The notes beneath the pieces are model-generated. The model searched no databases, had not been told where the DNA came from, and was given only the letters and a program-made list of their open reading frames with translations. Position numbers and translations under genes: made by a program. Shown here piece after piece: positions 57,941 to 64,000 of a stretch of 64,000 nucleotides of DNA (positions within the stretch are counted from its first letter, which is position 1; the number at the start of each line of letters is the position of its first letter). Origin of the DNA: DATCHW01 sp036508135 (GTDB taxonomy: Bacteria > Bacteroidota > Ignavibacteria > Tepidaquicellales > Tepidaquicellaceae); assembly GCA_036508135.1 (NCBI GenBank), contig DATCHW010000071.1:1-64000 (forward strand), given 5' to 3'.

Positions 57941-58342
57941 TTAAAAATATGTTTTAATTAGTTCAATAAAATCTTTTGGAGGACGAACAGGTTTTATTTT
58001 GATTAAGTCGACAAAAGAATGTACAGTAAACCCTGTAGCAATAAGTTTTCCATCAACGAATATCTCATAATCAATTCTGGTTTTTACTGTAGGAATATTT
58101 TTCATAAAACATTTTACGACCAAAATGTCATCATATTTAGCAGTACCAATATATTTACAGTATGCTTCAATCAATGGAAGAGCAATATTTTTCTGCTCCA
58201 TATCTTTATAAGCATATCCGATTTTACGGAGCATATCTCCCCTGCCTGCTTCAAAATATTCAAAATATCTTGCGTTATTAACTATACCCATTTTATCTGT
58301 GTGGGCATACAAAACACGGTAACTTATTTCAGTTGTTATCAT
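57941..58342 (-). CDS. Acyl-CoA thioesterase, YbgC/FadM type (hotdog fold)
   Basis: A 133-residue hotdog-fold protein. The N-terminus Y-R-V-L-Y-A-H-T-D-K-M-G-I-V-N-N-A-R-Y-F-E-Y-F-E-A-G-R contains the active-site aspartate (D17 area) in the order typical of 4-hydroxybenzoyl-CoA thioesterase-like YbgC proteins. The substrate is probably a medium- to long-chain acyl-CoA. It lies 3 bases after the glcD-like gene and 1 base before nadC, suggesting one transcript. Confidence 0.85.
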   Translation of the reverse strand: MITTEISYRVLYAHTDKMGIVNNARYFEYFEAGRGDMLRKIGYAYKDMEQKNIALPLIEAYCKYIGTAKYDDILVVKCFMKNIPTVKTRIDYEIFVDGKLIATGFTVHSFVDLIKIKPVRPPKDFIELIKTYF

Positions 58343-58345
58343 AAT

Positions 58346-59740
58346 TTATAAAAATATTTTTCCCGGATTTAAAATATTAAGGGGGTCAAAAAGGTGCTTA
58401 ATAGATTTCATAAGGTTGATTTCTTCTTTGCTTAACGCAATTGGTAAATATTTTTTTTGGGTATATCCTATTCCGTGTTCTCCTGAAATAGTACCTCCGA
58501 GTGAGACTGTGAGTTCAAATATTTCGTATATTGCACTCTCGAGATTATTTTTCCAGGTCTCATCAGATATTTTATCTTTTAATATATTTACGTGCAGATT
58601 TCCATCCCCTGCATGACCATAACAAATTGTAGAAAGTGAAAATTTGTTCGATATATCCTTAATTCCTGATAAAAGTTTTGTTAGATTATATCTTGGAACT
58701 ACAGTATCTTCTTCTTTGTATTCGGAAATTGATTTAACAGCTTCTCCTATGCATCTTCGTAAAGCCCAAATCTCTTCCATCTTTTCTCTTTCTTCTGCAA
58801 TTAGAATATCATTTGCTGAATATTTCTCTGCAACTTCTGAAATTATATTTATTTCTTTATAAAGAGTGTCTTCAGAATTTCCATCAACTTCAATAAACAA
58901 TTGTGCTTCTGCATTACTGCCCGGGAACTTTTTATTTAAGTGATTTTCCCCCGCTTTTACTGCTGCTTTTTCCAGAAATTCCAGAACTGATGGATTTGCA
59001 CCTGCTTTATAAAATTCTGCTACTGAACTGATACAATTCTCGATATTGTTATAAGAAATTAATAATATCTTTTTAAACTTTGGAAGAGCTATTAGTTTAA
59101 AAAAAATCTTAGTAATTATACCTAATGTGCCTTCACTTCCAATAATCAATTGCGTGATATTATATCCTGATACATTTTTCAAAACCCGAGCCCCTGAATT
59201 TATTATTTCTCCGGTTGGAGTTACAAATTCAAGTCCTAATACATAGTCCTTAGTTACACCATATTTTGCAGCTCTGGGTCCACCTGAACATTCTGCTAAA
59301 TTACCACCGAGGAAACAACTTCCTCTTGATGCAGGATCTGGTGGATAAAAAAGTCCCTTTTTTTCGCATTCTTCCTGGAAAATCTGTGTAATTACTCCGG
59401 GCTCTACAACTGCCTGAAAGTTTTTTTCATCAATTTCTAATATTCGATTAAATCTTTCCATCGAGATACAAATCCCTCCATAAATCGATAATGCTCCTCC
59501 GGATAATCCCGTACCCCCTCCTCTTGGAACGACTGGTATATGAAACTCATTTGCTAATTTCAAAATATCGGATATTTGAACTGTATTATTCGGTTTGATT
59601 ACAACCTCAGGAAAAAAAGAAAAACTCTCAGTACTATCTTTAGAATAAATTTCCAGATTGTCTTTTTCAGTAATGACAAATTCATCACCTGATATTAACT
59701 TTAATCTTCGCAACACCGAATCATCTACTTTATGATACAT
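58346..59740 (-). CDS. FAD-linked oxidase, glycolate oxidase GlcD-like
   Basis: A 464-residue FAD-binding PCMH-type oxidoreductase that oxidises 2-hydroxy acids such as glycolate or D-lactate. FAD-binding is shown by P-R-G-G-G-T-G-L-S-G-G near 73-83 and by the L-G-G-N-L-A-E-C-S-G-G-P-R block near 145. The C-terminal cap has G-H-A-G-D-G-N-L-H near 373 and G-E-H-G-I-G-Y near 421. No GlcE or GlcF iron-sulfur partner is adjacent. D-lactate dehydrogenase is an alternative. First gene of the minus-strand glcD-thioesterase-nadC run. Confidence 0.88.
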   Translation of the reverse strand: MYHKVDDSVLRRLKLISGDEFVITEKDNLEIYSKDSTESFSFFPEVVIKPNNTVQISDILKLANEFHIPVVPRGGGTGLSGGALSIYGGICISMERFNRILEIDEKNFQAVVEPGVITQIFQEECEKKGLFYPPDPASRGSCFLGGNLAECSGGPRAAKYGVTKDYVLGLEFVTPTGEIINSGARVLKNVSGYNITQLIIGSEGTLGIITKIFFKLIALPKFKKILLISYNNIENCISSVAEFYKAGANPSVLEFLEKAAVKAGENHLNKKFPGSNAEAQLFIEVDGNSEDTLYKEINIISEVAEKYSANDILIAEEREKMEEIWALRRCIGEAVKSISEYKEEDTVVPRYNLTKLLSGIKDISNKFSLSTICYGHAGDGNLHVNILKDKISDETWKNNLESAIYEIFELTVSLGGTISGEHGIGYTQKKYLPIALSKEEINLMKSIKHLFDPLNILNPGKIFL

Positions 59741-59866
59741 AATTGAAAAATATGAATTTAATTAAGTATTTTCAATTTCTTAATTAAATTTTCTATAGAT
59801 ATTCCAAACTTCAAAATTCATTGAATAACCCATATAATAAAATTATATTGGTAAAATAATTTACAT

Positions 59867-60865
59867 ATGAAAAGCATTAATACTGAAAAAATAATAAATA
59901 ACGCTTCAGATAAACTTATTTGTATTATTGGAGATGTTATGTTAGACCTATATTTACTTGGAGAAGTAACGAGAATTTCCCCGGAAGCACCTGTACAGGT
60001 ATTTGAAACAAAGAAAAGCGAACCTAAATTAGGGGGTGCCGCAAACGTTAGTTTAAATATTAAAACCTTGGGCTCGAATCCTTTTTTGATAGGTGTAGTA
60101 GGTGACGATTCGAATGCTAATATCCTGAAAAGCACTTTAAAAAGCAACTATCAAACTACTAAGGGTATAGTTACAGAAAAATTGAGACCAACTACAAGTA
60201 AAACCAGAGTTATATCAGATTCCCACCATTTAATAAGGATTGACAGTGAATCTAAAAAAGATATTTCAAAAGAAACTAAGGCTAATATTTTTAAATTATT
60301 AGCTGAAATAGCAGATAAAATAGGTATTATTATACTTCAAGATTACAATAAGGGTGTACTTACAAAAGATGTTATCAAGGGTATAATAGATTTTGCTAAA
60401 TCAAAAGGCATAAAAATTCTAGTAGACCCGAAATTTGATAATTTTTTTGAATATAAGGACGTTTTTCTTTTCAAACCGAACAAAAAAGAAATGGAAGATG
60501 CTTTTGGGAGAAAAGCGAAAGATATAAATGAAATTAAAGAATTAGGAAAAGAACTTCTTAATAGAATTAATTGTCAATATCTCGTCCTGACTCTTGGAGA
60601 AAAAGGAATTATGATTTTTGAAAAATCCGGAAATGATATAAAGATTTCATCAATTAAAACACGAGCAAGAAAAGTAGCTGATGTATCCGGAGCAGGTGAT
60701 ACCGTAATATCTACGATTGCTGTTGCTATAATTGGTGGCGCATCCGTGAATGATGCTGTTATGATATCAAACTTTGCTGCTGGATTAGTCGTTGAGGAAG
60801 TAGGAATCGTTCCAATAGATAAAGAATTATTAATTAAGCAGGTTAATGGTTTCATTAATAAATAA
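59867..60865 (+). CDS. hldE1: D-glycero-beta-D-manno-heptose-7-phosphate kinase
   Basis: A 332-residue PfkB-family kinase, equivalent to the N-terminal half of E. coli HldE (RfaE1). It phosphorylates heptose-7-phosphate at C1 in ADP-heptose synthesis. Family motifs are I-G-D-V-M-L-D near 26-32, L-G-G-A-A-N-V near 58-64, and the catalytic D-V-S-G-A-G-D-T near 274-281. It is followed 12 bases on by the adenylyltransferase half as a separate gene. A GT9 heptosyltransferase encoded at 4738 is a plausible consumer. ATG start. Confidence 0.93.
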   Translation: MKSINTEKIINNASDKLICIIGDVMLDLYLLGEVTRISPEAPVQVFETKKSEPKLGGAANVSLNIKTLGSNPFLIGVVGDDSNANILKSTLKSNYQTTKGIVTEKLRPTTSKTRVISDSHHLIRIDSESKKDISKETKANIFKLLAEIADKIGIIILQDYNKGVLTKDVIKGIIDFAKSKGIKILVDPKFDNFFEYKDVFLFKPNKKEMEDAFGRKAKDINEIKELGKELLNRINCQYLVLTLGEKGIMIFEKSGNDIKISSIKTRARKVADVSGAGDTVISTIAVAIIGGASVNDAVMISNFAAGLVVEEVGIVPIDKELLIKQVNGFINK

Positions 60866-60877
60866 TATTTACAAACA

Positions 60878-61348
60878 TTGATATATTCATTAGATAAATT
60901 CTTAGAAGTAAGAACCGAATTAATTAAAACATCAAGAAAACTTGTTTTCACAAACGGATGCTTTGACATTATACACAAGGGACACATCAGCTATTTATCG
61001 CAAGCTAAAATGCTTGGTAACTATTTGGTAATTGGTTTAAATTCAGATTCTTCTGTAAAAATCCTAAAGGGAGATTCAAGACCTATTAATAATCAAGATG
61101 ACAGGGCTTTTGTTTTAGATAACCTTAAACCCGTTGATGCTGTAATTATTTTTGATGAGGAAACTCCATTTAAACTAATAAATTCAATAAAACCCGATTT
61201 TCTTGTGAAAGGTGGTGATTGGAAAGAAGAAAACATAATTGGTTCTGATATTGTTAAAGAATATGGAGGAACTATTGTAAGTTTAAAGTATATTGATAAT
61301 TATTCTACAACTTCCATATTTGAAAAAATAAGAACATTTAAGAGTTGA
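60878..61348 (+). CDS. hldE2: D-glycero-beta-D-manno-heptose 1-phosphate adenylyltransferase
   Basis: A 156-residue nucleotidyltransferase equivalent to the C-terminal half of HldE (RfaE2). It joins AMP to heptose-1-phosphate. F-T-N-G-C-F-D-I-I-H-K-G-H near 24-36 is the HxGH-type signature of cytidylyltransferase-like enzymes. V-K-G-G-D-W and T-T-S-I follow near the C-terminus. The start is TTG at 60878. Its stop (61346-61348) directly abuts the ATG of the next gene. Confidence 0.93.
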   Translation: MIYSLDKFLEVRTELIKTSRKLVFTNGCFDIIHKGHISYLSQAKMLGNYLVIGLNSDSSVKILKGDSRPINNQDDRAFVLDNLKPVDAVIIFDEETPFKLINSIKPDFLVKGGDWKEENIIGSDIVKEYGGTIVSLKYIDNYSTTSIFEKIRTFKS

Positions 61349-64000
61349 ATGCCTGAAGAAAGCGAAATAACTAAAACAGATTCAACACAACCCGGGAATC
61401 GTTCACCAAAAAAGAAGAAGAGTTTTTTAAAAAAAATCCTTAAATTTTTTCTTTATACTTTCTTTTTTTTTGTTTTATTAATAATATCTGTTCTCTTACT
61501 CCTTCAAACTTCGTTTTTCAAAAACAAATTGTTATCCTACGGACTTGATGAAATTAACAAATCTTTCGTAAATAAGGAAAGCCACCTTAGTATTGAAAGC
61601 ATAGAGGGCAATTTTTTTTCCGGGATTAAACTAAACAATATTTCACTAAAGGTTAAAAACGACACTTTACTAAAAGCTAATTCTCTTGAATTATCATATA
61701 GCTTGTTACCTCTTTTGGATAAAAAAGTATCTGTAAAAAGTGTTACTCTCGATAAACCCCAGATAAATTTCACAAAAATTAGAGATAAAAACGATAGTCT
61801 GGCTTGGAATTTCGCATATCTACTTAAATCTGAAAAACCTGTAGATACAACTAAAAAGGAATTTGAGTGGGATATGAATGTAAATAATCTAAATATTATT
61901 AATTGTGCTTTCCGGTTACTCGCTGATAAAAAGAGTGATTTACCAATTAGACAAATCAAAATGGATAATACTGGTCATTTAAATACTGATTATCTTGATA
62001 TTACAAATTTGAATCTCGATCTTTCCGGCAGGTATAATGGGAAAGAAATATTTGCGAACATAAATAATCTCTCTTTATCCACGAATTCAGATTTTAATCT
62101 TTCTAAATTTACTCTCTCTGCAAGACTTGATAAAGACAATACTGTTCATTTAACAAATTTTAGTTTAATTACAAATAAATCAAATTTAAGCATCCCAAAA
62201 ATTGAGGCAAATAATTTTGACCTTTTTAATTTTGATTATGAAAAATTAGGATTATGTGAAATTGATGGACATATTTCTGCCGATAGATTTGATTTTAGTG
62301 ATCTGAATTATTTTTTACCTGATTTGGATTTTATAAAGGGTAAATTTTATCTTGACCTTATTTGCAAAGGAAAATATTCTGACATTAATATAATCAAACT
62401 TTCTGCAAAAACAAATAATTCTTTCATAGATATATCTGGGAATGTTAGAAACCTGAATATTCCAAAGAATCTTGAGATTGATGCCTCTGCAAAAAATTGC
62501 ATATTTGATCCTAATGACTCAAAAATAAATTTTCCGGGTTTAGCCATCCCTGACTATAGTCATTTAGGAATTGTGAAAGGTTCATTTCTTTTCCGTGGGA
62601 CAGTGAATCGGTTTTATACAGAATATGTTGTTAATTCTAATGCCGGATTTATTGAGGGTGACACTTTCCTCGATATAACAAATGAAATAGAATATAGGAG
62701 CGATAATTCGTTTAAAGGATTCAATATAGGGAGAATATTAAAAAACAAAGATCTTGAAAGCAACATAAGCGGTAGTATATCAGCAAAAGGTTCAGGAACC
62801 GATTACAGAAGATTAATTTCTGATATAAATTATGATATTTCAAATAGCAGGATTTATGGGCAAAACATTCAAAAATCCTCCGGGTCAATTAAAGCAAACA
62901 GAGGAAATTATATTTTAGATATAAAATATATTGGAGACAATGTTAATACAATGTTTTCTGGTAATGTCAATATCGCAGACATAAAGAATATTGGTTATAA
63001 CTTGAAAGGTACTGCGAGTAATTTAAACCTAGCCGGCTTTACAAAGCAGCAAAGCGATAAAAGTAATTTGAATTTTACATTTGATTTGAACGGAAAAGGA
63101 ACTGAAATTGAGGCCATAAATGGTGCATTCACTTTCAATATTTCTCCATCACAATATCAAAGTTACATAATTCCAGAAACACCTTTACTGCTGAATATAT
63201 CAAGTAAGGGTTTAGAAAAAACTTTAAGTGTTTCCTCTAATATACTTGATTTTAAAGCAGAAGGGACCTTTTCGTACAATACTTTACCTAAAATATTCAC
63301 CGACAATCTTAATCAGATTACTGAATCTATGAAGAAACAATTTGGATTAGATTCAAATCTCGTTCTAACTGAAAATTCTTCAATAGAAAACAATTACGGA
63401 CCGGTTGATCTGATTTACTCAATGAAACTTAAAAACTTCGTACCTCTTAATATCACATTAAAGGATGAGATATTAAAATTGAAGGCAAATATCAAGGGAA
63501 CGATTAAAAATAACAACAATGCTTTTTCTTTTTCAGCAGACGGTGATTTATATGATGTGAGTTTATCTGATACAATTTCTACAATGAAAAAAGCACTTTT
63601 AAAAGTTGAGTTTAGAAATGATCACAATAAAGAAGATCTAAAAAATTTATTTGCTTTTGTAGATATCAAAACAAATAAAGTAAAATATGGTAACCTGAAA
63701 ATTGATACCCTTGATTTCGACATCAGTTTAAGGGATAATAAAAATAACTTTTATATAAAGTCTAAATTAGATACTAATATAAGAATACTTACTTCGGGAG
63801 AGATTGCATTTAATTTTAAAGAAACAAATTTCAAGTTTGATACTTTGAGTTTAGATTTCAGAGATTTTAAATTAAGAAATTCCGAACCTCTGATATTAGC
63901 ATATAAGATAACAGATACGAGCAATTTTCTTGAGTTCCAGAAATTTGAGATATCTGAAGACAAGCAAAAAATTGATGTAAATGGATATTATTCTTTAAAT
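61349..64000 (+). CDS. AsmA/TamB-like translocation and assembly protein (partial)
   Basis: The frame is open from ATG 61349 to the window end (884 codons, no stop), so the C-terminus is missing. A Lys-rich cytoplasmic start (about 30 residues) leads into one transmembrane helix near 33-52. A long periplasmic region of repetitive beta strands rich in N, D, S, K and aliphatic residues follows. It includes the AsmA-like opening L-L-S-Y-G-L-D-E-I-N and I-x-S-I-E-G-N-F-F-S-G-I-K-L-N-N-I near 60-98. TamB proteins bridge inner and outer membrane for lipid or barrel-protein transport. It follows hldE2 without a gap. Confidence 0.8.
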   Translation, partial: MPEESEITKTDSTQPGNRSPKKKKSFLKKILKFFLYTFFFFVLLIISVLLLLQTSFFKNKLLSYGLDEINKSFVNKESHLSIESIEGNFFSGIKLNNISLKVKNDTLLKANSLELSYSLLPLLDKKVSVKSVTLDKPQINFTKIRDKNDSLAWNFAYLLKSEKPVDTTKKEFEWDMNVNNLNIINCAFRLLADKKSDLPIRQIKMDNTGHLNTDYLDITNLNLDLSGRYNGKEIFANINNLSLSTNSDFNLSKFTLSARLDKDNTVHLTNFSLITNKSNLSIPKIEANNFDLFNFDYEKLGLCEIDGHISADRFDFSDLNYFLPDLDFIKGKFYLDLICKGKYSDINIIKLSAKTNNSFIDISGNVRNLNIPKNLEIDASAKNCIFDPNDSKINFPGLAIPDYSHLGIVKGSFLFRGTVNRFYTEYVVNSNAGFIEGDTFLDITNEIEYRSDNSFKGFNIGRILKNKDLESNISGSISAKGSGTDYRRLISDINYDISNSRIYGQNIQKSSGSIKANRGNYILDIKYIGDNVNTMFSGNVNIADIKNIGYNLKGTASNLNLAGFTKQQSDKSNLNFTFDLNGKGTEIEAINGAFTFNISPSQYQSYIIPETPLLLNISSKGLEKTLSVSSNILDFKAEGTFSYNTLPKIFTDNLNQITESMKKQFGLDSNLVLTENSSIENNYGPVDLIYSMKLKNFVPLNITLKDEILKLKANIKGTIKNNNNAFSFSADGDLYDVSLSDTISTMKKALLKVEFRNDHNKEDLKNLFAFVDIKTNKVKYGNLKIDTLDFDISLRDNKNNFYIKSKLDTNIRILTSGEIAFNFKETNFKFDTLSLDFRDFKLRNSEPLILAYKITDTSNFLEFQKFEISEDKQKIDVNGYYSLN

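Overview
This 64 kb window is a low-GC chromosome segment (roughly one third G+C by eye). It most likely comes from a Gram-negative bacterium of the FCB group, with an Ignavibacteria-like lineage the best guess. The guess rests on lipid A and heptose genes (lpxK, an LpxL-type acyltransferase, a GT9 heptosyltransferase, hldE split in two), an AsmA/TamB protein, a BatA-type von Willebrand protein, a patatin with a C-terminal barrel, a biotin transcarboxylase cluster and frequent TTG starts. No rRNA or marker phylogeny was available, so the assignment is inference.

Region 1 (1-24.2 kb) is dense housekeeping DNA. The plus strand carries an acyltransferase tail, lpxK, an EnvC-like protein, a GT2 glycosyltransferase, ribD and ribE. 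A minus-strand block then runs xseA-xseB-dxs-miaB-acyltransferase-heptosyltransferase. It is followed by tRNA-Asn and tRNA-His, an ECF sigma factor, two thioredoxin-like genes (the first broken), dxr, rseP, tRNA-Ser with a tandemly amplified 3' end, and a RelA/SpoT-like HD protein. Next come a four-gene biotin transcarboxylase cluster, tRNA-Leu and clpX. dxs and dxr together give the first two steps of the MEP isoprenoid pathway.

Region 2 (24.2-39.1 kb) is accessory. After an MccB-like carboxyltransferase the DNA becomes repeat-rich. It holds orphan hypothetical genes, a truncated AAA ATPase, a two-TM protein, a single-chain restriction-modification protein and a DUF6766-like membrane protein. 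It ends with three tandem secreted metallophosphatases behind a candidate sigma-54 promoter and a broken XRE regulator. Long imperfect palindromes resembling integron attC sites separate several of these genes. In two units the sequence at the unit start is the exact 9-bp reverse complement of the one at its end, as expected for mobile gene cassettes. No integrase gene lies in the window. A 125-168 bp non-coding leader follows three of the palindromes. This is the most promising candidate for an undescribed system.

Region 3 (39.1-64 kb) returns to housekeeping: alaS, a four-helix-bundle protein, a sugar nucleotidyltransferase, a BatA-type protein, thiamine pyrophosphokinase, a sodium:solute symporter, a patatin, a PDZ/GAF/SpoIIE phosphatase and purB. 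These are followed by lexA, a flippase, a lipoprotein, nadC, a thioesterase, glcD, the two halves of heptose kinase/adenylyltransferase, and a TamB-like gene running off the end.
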